DNA of 64,000 nt from Megascapheus bottae (Eukaryota; Chordata; Mammalia; Rodentia; Geomyidae), in contig JANJXV010000037.1 of assembly GCA_024803745.1 (NCBI GenBank), positions 2,045,001 to 2,109,000 on the forward strand, in the 5' to 3' direction. The position numbers and the translations under genes were made by a program. Numbering within the stretch: the first letter of the stretch is position 1; each line of letters opens with the position of its first letter. Shown one piece after another: positions 10,290 to 19,062 of this stretch. The notes below the pieces were generated by a model, which had not been told where the DNA came from, made no database searches, and saw only the letters and a program-made list of their open reading frames with translations.

Positions 10290-10511
10290 TGCCCTGGGGC
10301 TTGAACTTGGTGCCTGAGAAATGTCTCTAAGCTTTAGAGGTTGGTCAAGGCTAGTTCTCTACCATTTGAGCCCCAGCTCCACTTCTGGCTTTTTTTTGCT
10401 GGCTAATTGGAGATAAGGCCTTTCCTGCCTGGATTGGCTTCAAATCACAATCTTCAGATCTTAGCCTCCTGAATATCAAGGATTACAAGTGTCAGCCACC
10501 AACGCCTGGCG
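10290..10511 (-). repeat. dimeric SINE (B1-like + ID-like)
   Basis: From CCCTGGGGCTTGAACTTGG to CAGCCACCAACGCCTGGC. It is the last SINE before the miRNA cluster. Confidence 0.7.
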
Positions 10512-10958
10512 AAACTCCTCATTTTTATGTGACCACATTCCAAACTCAATTCAGATGTACACTTTTTAGTTTATCTGATCTAACAAACTTAAAAAAAATA
10601 AGCCCTTGTGTGCATGTACTGGTACCTAGGCCATGTGGGTACAATCCTGTGACCCCCATCACAGGCCCGGCAGGGAAGGGTTCGGTGAAGCAGGCCAGCC
10701 GGAAGGAAGGCGTAGCCCCACCCCTTCACAGGCTCGGCTGTGCATCTCAGGATAAGTGTCCCAAGAGTGGGAGAGCACTGATGTTCCCACAGAGGGATGT
10801 TACGAAAGGGATGCAGTGGAAAGAAAAGCAACTTAAAGGTCAAGAATGTGGTTGGCAAGCCCTCTTACCTCCAGGGGCCGGCCTTCTCCTTGCTCCTCAT
10901 CCTCCCTGGGGGTGTTGGGAGCAATGCTGGAGTGGGAAGGAGGTGGATCCAGCGGTTA

Positions 10959-11046
10959 AGCCATGACCTCAAGAACAGTATTTCCAGGAATCCCCATCTT
11001 AGCATCCAAGGGATTCCTGGGAAAACTGGACCGTGAGGACAAGGTG
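10959..11046 (-). ncRNA. MIR145: pre-miR-145 hairpin
   Basis: The minus strand encodes miR-145. The 5p arm (complement of 11009-11031) is identical to mammalian miR-145-5p and begins GTCCAGTTTTCCC, seed UCCAGUU. The 3p arm (complement of 10972-10993) begins GGATTCCTGGAAA. The two arms pair across a short loop; from memory of the human hairpin, only a loop base and the distal ends differ. miR-145 represses KLF4/KLF5 and other regulators and promotes the contractile smooth-muscle state. It is co-transcribed with miR-143 1.4 kb upstream in a nuclear primary transcript processed by Drosha/DGCR8, then by Dicer in the cytoplasm. A CAT/CAC repeat lies 55 bp from its 5' basal end. Confidence 0.98.
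11009..11031 (-). ncRNA. MIR145: mature miR-145-5p
   Basis: 23-nt guide strand, identical to the mammalian mature sequence as known to me; the seed occupies positions 2-8 from 11031 downward. Confidence 0.97.
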
Positions 11047-11101
11047 GGAGAGTGGCCTTCCGTACCAGGCCCGACCATGTAGGTCCCTAGGGACCAGCTG
11101 G

Positions 11102-11166
11102 CATCATCATCATCATCATCATCATCATCACCATCATCACCACCACCACCACCACCATCATCATCT
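11102..11166. repeat. (CAT/CAC)n trinucleotide repeat beside pre-miR-145
   Basis: Roughly 21 CAT or CAC triplets with one block of pure CAC. In the primary miRNA (minus strand) it is an (AUG/GUG)n tract 55 nt upstream of the hairpin. The plus-strand reading as a polyhistidine run is an artefact of the repeat. Confidence 0.95.
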
Positions 11167-11169
11167 TCT

Positions 11170-12065
11170 ACATCCAGTCCCAGCCAGAGACGCTAGCAGG
11201 GGACGCCATACTTTGCAAGATGCAGCTCAGTGCTCTGGGAAGACAGACTGGAAATTGGAGAGCCTGGGGAAAGTACCTTCCTAGAGGTCAAGGGTCAGAT
11301 TGTGACCATCTGGAACCTTCTCTTCTTTCCCCCTCCCCAAGGTCATGTGTGTTCCTGGTCTCTGGCTGGGGGAGTGAATTTAAGTCAAGGGGACAGAGCC
11401 AGTTCCCAGGCTCTGCTTGGCAACTTTCCCACTGACAACTGCCATCAAGTTCCTTAACCTCTGAACGTCTGTGGTTCTTGATTGTAAAATGGCGTTGGAT
11501 AGGACCTTCTAGAGGGGCAACATAGAAGAGACTGGGGGTGGAGAAAGGCTGTTCATTGGGTTAATGGGAAAGTCTGAGTCTGCCTTTGCTTTAAGTGACC
11601 CAGGGCATAAAAATGAGACCACATGGGATGTATTCTGTTCTCTTCCTGTCCTCCCACCCCGATCCCACAACAGTGGTAAGAACGTGGCTCTGAATATGGA
11701 CAGGTCAGTGTTGGCCCTACCTCATCACAATCCACCTGTGACTTTGGGTGAGTTGCTTCATTGAGCCTTAGTTTGCTCCTCTGTTAAATGGGTCAGTATC
11801 ACTGGGAGGGTAAATAAAACGGGCTCATCTCAGTAACCCTCTTCTGTTGCTCTGAATCCTCTGGATAGTTTTAGATAAGAACCCAGAGCCAAGGTCAGGA
11901 CTCAGAAAGGGAAAAACCTGACTCACAGTACAGGACTGGTAGGGCTGAATGAGTTTGTTTTAGGAATTGTCTGATCAGTTGGGTTGTAGCACTGAATCAC
12001 GAGTAGTGGCATTCAGGACTTAGTGAGAAGTGTTGAAAAGGACTCTGAATGCTGCTAGAATCATA
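11170..12065. other. inter-miRNA spacer
   Basis: Non-repetitive spacer of the primary transcript between miR-143 and miR-145. No additional hairpin was recognised by eye. Confidence 0.5.
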
Positions 12066-12069
12066 GATG

Positions 12070-12195
12070 CCATACCAGGTATGGTAGTACCTACCTGTAA
12101 CCTCAGCACTCAGGAAGCTGAGGCATGAAGGGTTACAAATTTGAAGCCAGTGTGGGTTATTTCATACAACACTGTTTCCAAATACAAAACCAAAC
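12070..12195 (+). repeat. B1-like SINE monomer
   Basis: Reads CCAGGTATGGTAGTACCTACC, CAGCACTCAGGAAGCTGAGGC, TTTGAAGCCAGTGTGGG and ends in an A-rich tail. It is the 7SL-like unit alone and lies antisense to the host transcript, 255 bp from pre-miR-143. Confidence 0.65.
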
Positions 12196-12451
12196 CCCCA
12201 GACCAATGCTTTGATTGATTAGCAGGATCTGTGGAGGGGCTCAGAAGAAGAGAGAAGAGGAACTGGGTGCTGGCCAATCACCTCATGCTCCAGGTATGCA
12301 ATCTAGGAATACAAGAGTCAAGATTCACCCAGATCCCAAAGCCAGGACTGGTAAACCGGAGCCCAGGAACTTTGGCAGAACTGTAAGCTGGTGATGGTAT
12401 AGAGTCTTGGTCACCCCACTACCACCACTTACCAGGTCCAGCTGATGACAG

Positions 12452-12557
12452 ACCGCAGAGCAACTTCTCCCTTCCCGAGCTACAGTGCTTCATCTCAGAC
12501 TCCCAACTGACCAGAGATGCAGCACTGCACCTCAGGCTGGAAGACAGGGGTACAGCG
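12452..12557 (-). ncRNA. MIR143: pre-miR-143 hairpin
   Basis: The minus strand encodes miR-143. The 3p arm (complement of 12477-12497) is identical to miR-143-3p, starting TGAGATGAAGCAC, seed GAGAUGA. The 5p arm (complement of 12510-12531) begins GGTGCAGTGCTGC and pairs with it around a short loop (GGTCAGTTGGGAGTC region). miR-143 acts with miR-145 in smooth-muscle differentiation and targets ELK1 and others. It lies first in the transcript, 1.4 kb upstream of miR-145. Outer-stem bases differ from human as I recall it (more C/G at the base), while both mature arms are conserved. Confidence 0.98.
12477..12497 (-). ncRNA. MIR143: mature miR-143-3p
   Basis: 21-nt dominant strand with the conserved seed GAGAUGA. 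Confidence 0.97.
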
Positions 12558-12734
12558 GGGCTCGGCTCGGGTGACCGTGGCAGGCTCGCATTCTTCCTGG
12601 GCAGGAGACAGGCCATTGAAGTGGGCTTCAGTTCCTCTCTCCCAAGGGCAGCCCAGAGACCGCTGTAGCTACTCCAGCACTGTTTTCTGTCCTCAATCTG
12701 CCATCACAGTCCCCTGGGACCAAACTTTTCATTC

Positions 12735-12825
12735 ATAGCTTGAGATAGGATCTCAGAGGCTGCTGGAGATCAAGGTTCAAAGCCAGCCTGGGCACACACT
12801 TAGCTGGAGAAGAGTCCAATACTGT
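12735..12825 (+). repeat. SINE fragment (7SL-like part)
   Basis: Contains GGTTCAAAGCCAGCCTGGGC, the 3' part of the B1-like unit. It lies 180 bp upstream of pre-miR-143 in transcript terms. Confidence 0.5.
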
Positions 12826-12999
12826 CTGAGACAGCCTGTCCACTCCACTCCCTGTGGCTCCCACTGGCCCTGAGTGACAGGGGACCAGGACCATTTCAGG
12901 AAGTAGACAAGGAGAGCTGATGTAGCAAAACTCTGAGGACAGTCCCTGCCTTGACTTGGGCAGACACAGCTGGTTCCAGAATCCCTTTCCTCCTCCAGG

Positions 13000-13525
13000 T
13001 TTGGCTTCCAAGGACAGCCAGAGGCATGGATGGCCTGCAGGCCAGAGCACTGACTTCCTTGGGAATTAGGTGACTCAGTGTTTCCCTGCTGGTTCTCCAG
13101 AGTTCTGTAGCCTATGGGGAGAGCCGTGGCTCACCTTTGTCCTGCCTGTGACTTCTGCTTGTCAGACCTCAGGCCCAGGACCTGGCAGGCCACAGTGTTT
13201 AGCTCACATGCAACAGCCTTGTTTCCTTTCATGGTATAAACACTGTGATGGTTTTCTTTTTTATAATAACTAATTCTGCTTGTAAAGTTAAAAGGGCGGA
13301 GCTTACATTTTAAAATATTATGATTTCATGAAACATTATATTGGAGATGACATCCCATCCTCATGAATCTTCAGGACAAGTGGAGAGAGGGCAGGGATTC
13401 GATCACCTCAGAGGAGGATGGGGAAGGGGAGGCGCCATTCCAGCTCCACAGGGCCTCTGGGGCCACAAGGCCTGACCTCTGCCAGGGCATGGAGGCTCAG
13501 GCTGTGCCAACCCTGGGATAAAGAA
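13000..13525. other. unassigned sequence upstream of miR-143
   Basis: SINE-free, no hairpin or coding feature recognised. Confidence 0.4.
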
Positions 13526-13529
13526 TCCT

Positions 13530-13735
13530 GGGAGAGGCTGGGAGTTTGGCTTAGTGGTAGAGTGCTTGCCTAGCATGCACAAAGACCCGGGTTCGATTCC
13601 TCGGTACCACATATAGAAAAAAGCTGGAAGTGGTGCTGAGGTTCAAGTGGTAGAGCTCTAGCCTTGAGAAAGTCCAACGACAGTGCTCAGGCCCTGAGTG
13701 CAAGCTCCAAGACTGGAGGGGGAAAAAAAAAAAAA
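13530..13735 (+). repeat. ID-dimer SINE (IDL-Geo-like), intact
   Basis: The tRNA-like first unit is well preserved: A-box region TAGTGGTAGAGTGC and B box GGGTTCGATTCC, then GGTACCACA, a second tRNA-like unit GGTTCAAGTGGTAGAGC, and a poly(A) tail of about 13 A. The intact RNA polymerase III boxes suggest a young copy. Confidence 0.85.
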
Positions 13736-15635
13736 GACTCCCGGGCGAAGCACAGGAAGTAGGAGGTAACTTGATTCTGTAGGGAAACAGGCTGGATCCA
13801 GGCTGTGGCCTTTGGCTTTTGACCCTTACCTGGCTCGAGGCTGCCTAGTCTGTCCCTTTGAATCTAGAACAATCTTGTGAATGGTGAGGGCAGTGAAAGA
13901 AGTGCAGTCATTTATTGAACTGTTTAATTTTGAGAATCTCCATACACCCCTAGGCTTCCTGGGCACGGAACTTTCACAGAGGACACAGGGCTGGGATGGC
14001 TAACTTAGAAAGGCTGACCCCAGGACAGCATCGCTGGGTGCGGTGCCCACACGTCACCCTCCAGGTTCCCTGTCCTCAGGGCTTGGGACAAGATCTCATC
14101 ACTGCAGTTGGTATGTGTCTAGGGAGAGAGGGCCGGCAGGACGCAGCCCTTGCTGAAGTACAGTACAGTCAGGCTGAAGAGGAAGGAAGGCCTGTCTGCT
14201 GGAGCCTGGGGAGCTGATCCAAGTAGACACAGACACCCCTGTCCTGGAGGAGGCTAAGAAGGCTTCCTTGGAGGAAGGGGAGGTGGTGGCTGGGCTGGGA
14301 GGGATACAAATACAGGATGGTGGTCCAGAAGTGTTCTTGGGCTCTTGGATCTGGGAACACTTCCTCCTAAGTCTTTTCTATTTGATGACTAGGTTTGTCT
14401 CACACAATCCCTCCCCCTCCCCCCCGCAATCCCCTTCAGTGAGAAGGGGGTCTATGGTACCTCTACTTCACTTACCCATGAAAGGCTGCTTCCCGTGTGA
14501 GATTCCTGGTCAGAAGATGAGGGAGGCCTTTGCGAGCCCGAGGTCAAGGGTCAGTCAGTGTGGGCTGTTTTTCCTTCTGTTGGAGGAGGTGGTGAAAGTA
14601 GGCCCAGTGCAGGCTTTCACCTGGTGGTCATGGTGCTGGCTGTCAGGGCCTGCTCCAAGGAAGAGGGACTGCTTCCCCACGTCTTCAGGAAATGTCCCAG
14701 GGCCCAGGAAGGGGGGGGGAACCCTCTGTCTCCTCAGGAAGCTCTGGGGAGGGAGGCGGGGAAGGAGAGAATAAACAGTGGCTGTCTGGGTTTTCTCTCT
14801 TGCCAGGCCCAGGCAGGGAGCCTCCCTGGTTCCTTCCCTTATATGGCTGGGCTGCTCCAGGCTAGGAGCCGGCCATGCTCCCCCCAACGCCACTCAGAGC
14901 GCCGGGGCCACCGCTGGCGCTGCCACCCCTGGTAGATTCCAGACGTGTACCAGTACGAACTTTCCACTGCTGTGGCCTCTGGCTGTTCTGGGATGGGTTT
15001 ATGCTGGCCAGGGCTGTGGGACAGGAGCCCTAGAGAGGCAGGGGTCGCCTGGTCCTGACTGCACTCCTGACTCTCACGTGACCTTGACTAAAGCCTGCTC
15101 CTTCTCGGGGCCTCCGTATCTCTCTGTTGTCAAGTGAGAGTATAGAGAAGAATGAACCCCCAGCTATGCTATGAAGTGGGAACTTTGGCACTGGATTTCC
15201 ATCAAGGAAAACAGACTGGGAGAAGTTCCGGGATCCAAGCACAACTATCGGCTAAGAAGGAAAGTGAGGTGGGATTTGAACTTAGGGCTGTTTGACATGA
15301 AAGTCTGGTTCTGTATAGGCTGAATGCTCAGCTGCCGCTGGTGAAGGTTTGCAGCCATTATCCACACTCTACAAAAGAGATTGCTCTGGAGCCGCTGTCC
15401 TGGAAAACCAGAGAGGCCTACTGCCTGTTGACTCAGTCCTTTAAACAATGGTAGTAAGGGCAGCGTTCACTCATCTGGGTGCCTGATGTGCAGGCCTTAC
15501 ACAGGCCTGGCACACAGACTTGGGGCTCAGGGGAGGGGTGTTGTGAAGTCACAGAATAAACTAGCCTCTGTGGGCACATCTGTGCCCTGGGTATAACCCT
15601 CTCCACGTGCAGGCACCGTGTAAGGGTTGAACAAA
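13736..15635. other. SINE-free region upstream of miR-143 (candidate enhancer)
   Basis: About 1.9 kb without SINEs, including the CArG box at 14837. In mouse and human the smooth-muscle enhancer of the cluster lies a few kb upstream of miR-143. That this segment is the equivalent is inference. Confidence 0.35.
14837..14846. promoter_or_regulatory. consensus CArG box (candidate SRF site)
   Basis: CCTTATATGG fits CC(A/T)6GG exactly. It is 2.3 kb upstream of pre-miR-143 in unique sequence. SRF with myocardin drives the miR-143/145 cluster through an upstream CArG box in other mammals. About four perfect matches are expected by chance in 64 kb and four are present, so position and likely conservation, not the match itself, support the call. 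Confidence 0.5.
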
Positions 15636-15649
15636 AGATTACATCAGGG

Positions 15650-15867
15650 GAGCACTAGTAACTCATATCCAAACCTAGCTACTCAGGAGGCAGAGATCTG
15701 AGGATCAGGGTTAGAAGTCAACCCAGGCAAGAAAATCTGTGAGACTCTTCTCTCCAGTTAACCACCAAAAGCCAGAAGTGGAGCTGTGACTTCAGTAGTA
15801 GAGTGTCAGCCTTGAGTGAAAAAGTTAAAGGGCAGCATCACAGCTCTGAGTTCAAGCCACAGTATTG
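15650..15867 (+). repeat. dimeric SINE (B1-like + ID-like)
   Basis: Both halves are present, from AGTAACTCATATCCAAACC to GAGTTCAAGCCACAG, with a CA tract in place of a poly(A) tail. Confidence 0.75.
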
Positions 15868-15870
15868 GCG

Positions 15871-15871
15871 T

Positions 15872-15914
<43 letters not shown>
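15871..15914. repeat. (CA)n microsatellite between two SINE parts
   Basis: About 21 CA units lie between the SINE at 15650 and a second ID-like half at 15920. Confidence 0.95.
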
Positions 15915-15916
<2 letters not shown>

Positions 15917-15919
15917 TCA

Positions 15920-16033
15920 CAGAAGTGGTGCTGTGGCTCAAAATGGTAGAGCACTAGCCTTGAGCAAAAAAGAGCTCAGGGACAGTGCCCAGGTCCTGAG
16001 TTCAAGCCTGACAACCTATTTTAAAAAAAAAAA
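15920..16033 (+). repeat. ID-like SINE half
   Basis: GTGGTGCTGTGGCTCAAAATGG to GAGTTCAAGCCTGAC, with an A11 tail. Confidence 0.7.
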
Positions 16034-16069
16034 TACCTGGAGAAAGTGACGAAAGGGGAGATGTGGTTC

Positions 16070-16158
16070 CAAAAGAATTGTACTCATTACCCAATACCTG
16101 ATTTACGTAACTATAACCCCTCTATATATCAACTCGACCATACCAATTTAAAATAGTA
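16070..16158 (+). repeat. L1-like 3' end fragment (copy 2 of 3)
   Basis: TTGTACTCATTACCC, TTTACGTAACTATAACCCC and TATATCAACTCG match, in order, the complements of 31-180 and 35688-35800. Confidence 0.5.
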
Positions 16159-17328
16159 AATGTTATCAGTGGTGCCTGCCACATCATCCTGTGCCAGTGT
16201 CTCTGCGCTAACCACTCCCCATCAGCCCAGCTGTGCGGCCTCTGGAGCGGAGGGGTGGAAGCTCTTGGGGTCTAGGATCTGGTTGGAGCTTCAGGCTGGG
16301 CCTGGGTCCCAGGCCAGCAGCTGTAACTGTGTGTGGGAGAGGATGTGGAAGGAGGGGGCGGGAGGGGAGGTGGAGGGGATTTTGCTGCTGGGAACAGCTC
16401 AGACATGGGCCTCACACAAGCACTAACATCCTGTGTGCTCTTCTGCAGCCCCGGAACCTCCCTGACCCCATCTGTCATCCTGGTATCCTCAGACCTTGGG
16501 CCTCTTCCGGGGGGCTGGGCTGTCACCACAGGGAGAGGCCACAGCTGGCCTCTCCGAGGCACAGGCCTGCTTAGTGTCAGGCAGACTGACAAGGAGGCGC
16601 CTGCAGCCCTCCTAATGCAATTTATTTAGCCCCGTGTGTGTGACACAGTGCCTAGTGAGTGAGTAGGGGGCTATGCGATGCTGGTGTGCACATTCACACA
16701 CACGTGCGGGCCACGCAGGGGTCAACAGGTGGGTTGTGTTAGACAGGCCAGGGCCACGGCCCACATTTCCAGAGCTGGATCCCTGTCTGCTTTTTTCCCT
16801 TTGCTCACTTTCAAAACTTCCTTTGAGTTCTGCAGACTCCCTTCAGCCACTGCCTGTCCACCTAACTCCTTTTTTTCCCCCCTGGACCTCAGTTTCCCCA
16901 TCTGTCTTTGTGTATTTGTGCTTTCCTCCCTGAGCTGGTTTCCAATCCCAATATACTCAAAGATCAGGCTTGCCTTGCCCATGGGTTCCTTATCTAGAGG
17001 TGATCCTGTTGGTTCCCCACTGGACATTCGCTGTCCTACAGAGAGGGAGGGTGGAGGAGGCTTGGCTCCTGCCACCTGGGCTACCATTGCTTTTCACCGA
17101 ATCCCAGGGCCCTCTCGGCCCTGAATTGTCCTTCACTTCACCTGCAGCTTTCCTTTGGCTAGGTCCTCATGTTTCTGTGTTTCCAAGGCTCCAGATTCCC
17201 TGAATAGTTGTGAGGTCAGGATGTGGAGTTTATCTGAGGGCCACTCTGAAGGGTAGGGGGTGTGTGGGCAAGATCTGTACCCAGGGCTGCCACCAGCTGC
17301 CTGTCTCCTCCTCTGCTCCTGTCTAAGG
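16159..17328. other. unassigned intergenic sequence
   Basis: About 1.2 kb of SINE-free sequence within the presumed host-lncRNA span. A G-rich patch lies at about 16345-16385. No exon can be assigned. Confidence 0.4.
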
Positions 17329-17331
17329 TTC

Positions 17332-17527
17332 TTTTTTTTTTTTTTTTTTGCCAGTCCTAGGGCTTAAACTCAGGGCCTGGGCACTGTCCTTGGATATTTT
17401 TTGCTCTACCACTTGAGCAACATCACCACTTCTGGCTTTTTCTGTGTATGTGGTAATGAAGAATGGAACCCAGGGCTTTGTGCATGCTAGGAGAGCACTC
17501 TACAACTAGGCTATGCTCCCGGCCCCA
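17332..17527 (-). repeat. ID-dimer SINE (IDL-Geo-like)
   Basis: Poly(T) of about 20 at the left (its tail), then the complement of both tRNA-like units, ending GGCTATGCTCCCGGCCC. Confidence 0.8.
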
Positions 17528-17529
17528 TC

Positions 17530-18575
17530 TAGGGCTCTTGCTTGTTCTCCCATGCTCGGGTGGGATATCACCAAGCCAATGTCCTTGCCTGAAAGGAACA
17601 AAGGTTCCACCCGTCAGAAGCATGGTAGGCTGCCTGTGGCTGAAGTCTTGGCCTCTGAGGCCCCACTTGGGCTGCCCAGGCACTAGGGAATGGAGGAAGG
17701 ACTGGCTAAACTGCTGCGAGTTTCTGGGCCCCATGGAATCAGTGGTTTGCAGGTGACATCTGCCCAGTGGTGTCAGAAGCAGCTGTGGATCTTAGCTCTG
17801 CAGGGCCAATCCAGCTGTGCCCAGAGTCTGGGCTGTGGCCTGCTAGCCTACCACAGAATAAATGTCACCTCATTAGCCCTTGTCAAGTCTTGGTGCCCTG
17901 TTCTGATCTTGCTAACTTCCAATAAAGAGCCCAGAAGCAAGTGGGAGTCCCGTTCCAGGCGTGGGGTAAATTCATAGCAAACCAGTACTATTCCATCTTA
18001 TGATGGGCGCCAGGAAGGGCGGGGCTGGGGGCAGGAAGCACGGAGAAAGGGACTAAAGGGCATAGAAGCGTCTAGAAGAAATGAACATGTTGGCAGTGGA
18101 GGACAGCCATGGAGGGCCTCTCCTTGTGTCTCCTCTGTGCGATTTCCCTTGGCTTCTGTTCCCAGGGTGGCCTCCGCCCGCCCCCTCCGCCTCCAGCACC
18201 CCGTGGAGTTCACCAGCCTCACACGCTCTGGACTTCCTCCCCAGGGAAGGGGCCCCTGGACACTTGGACAAGCTTGGGAATGCAGGAAAAGGAAAAGGAA
18301 AATGAAGGGAAGAAAAGATGGCTTTGGGCTTTCTTGGCCTGGAACGCCACATCTGGCCAGCAGTAGCTCAGGTTCTTAGCAGGAGAGTGGGAGGGTTTAA
18401 AGAGCAGATTCCCTGTGGTTCTTCTGACTCTGGCCAAAAATTTGGGAAGAATGTTAATATAGGATCTTGCTGACTTTTTTCTCCTGCCTGAACTTGAACC
18501 TGGATCCTCCCTTTGTCTACCTCTTGAGGGTGTGGGATTTATAAGGAGGAGCGAATATGTTTAGCCCTACATGTT
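17530..18575. other. unassigned intergenic sequence
   Basis: SINE-free. Several short open frames overlap on both strands near 18000-18440 without recognisable similarity. Confidence 0.4.
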
Positions 18576-18579
18576 TTGT

Positions 18580-18822
18580 TTTTGTTTTTTAAGTGCTGAT
18601 CCTAGGGATTGAACCCAGGGCTTGGGTGCTATCCTAGAGCTTTTCTGCTCAAGGCTAGTGCTCTACCACCTTGAGCTACCGATCCATTTCTGGCTTTTTA
18701 GTAGTTAGTTGGGCATTAATGTCTCATGGACTCTTCGACCTTGTCTGGCTTTGAACATGATCCCCAGATTTCAGCCTTCTGGGTAGCTTTGATTATAGGT
18801 GTGAGCCACTGATGCCTAGCTG
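18580..18822 (-). repeat. dimeric SINE (B1-like + ID-like)
   Basis: From CCTAGGGATTGAACCCAGGG to GGTGTGAGCCACTGATGCC. Confidence 0.75.
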
Positions 18823-18860
18823 TTTAGTTGTTTCTTTAAATGCAAAAAATCAAATCCCTG

Positions 18861-19062
18861 TGGGCCGGGAGTTTGGCCTAGTGGTAGAGTGCTTGCCTAG
18901 CATGCATGAAGACCCAGGTTCAATTCCTTGGTACCATATAGATAGAAAGAGCTGGAAGTGGTGCTGTGGTTCAAGTGGTAGAGCTCTAGCCTTGAGAAAA
19001 GCCAAGGGCAGTGCTCAGGCCCTGAGCTCAAGCCCAGGACTGGCAAAAAAAAAAAAAAAATC
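18861..19062 (+). repeat. ID-dimer SINE (IDL-Geo-like), intact
   Basis: GGGCCGGGAGTTTGGCCTAG at the 5' end, B box GGTTCAATTCC, second unit GGTTCAAGTGGTAGAGC, and an A16 tail. Confidence 0.85.

Noticed and set aside
11033..11284. Histidine-rich open frame
   Set aside because: The polyhistidine run is the CAT/CAC microsatellite; the frame also runs antisense into the pre-miR-145 region.
18861..18935. tRNA-like sequence with A and B boxes
   Set aside because: It is the 5' unit of an ID-dimer SINE (same for 13530, 24566, 42527 and others), not a functional tRNA gene: it is followed by the second unit and poly(A).
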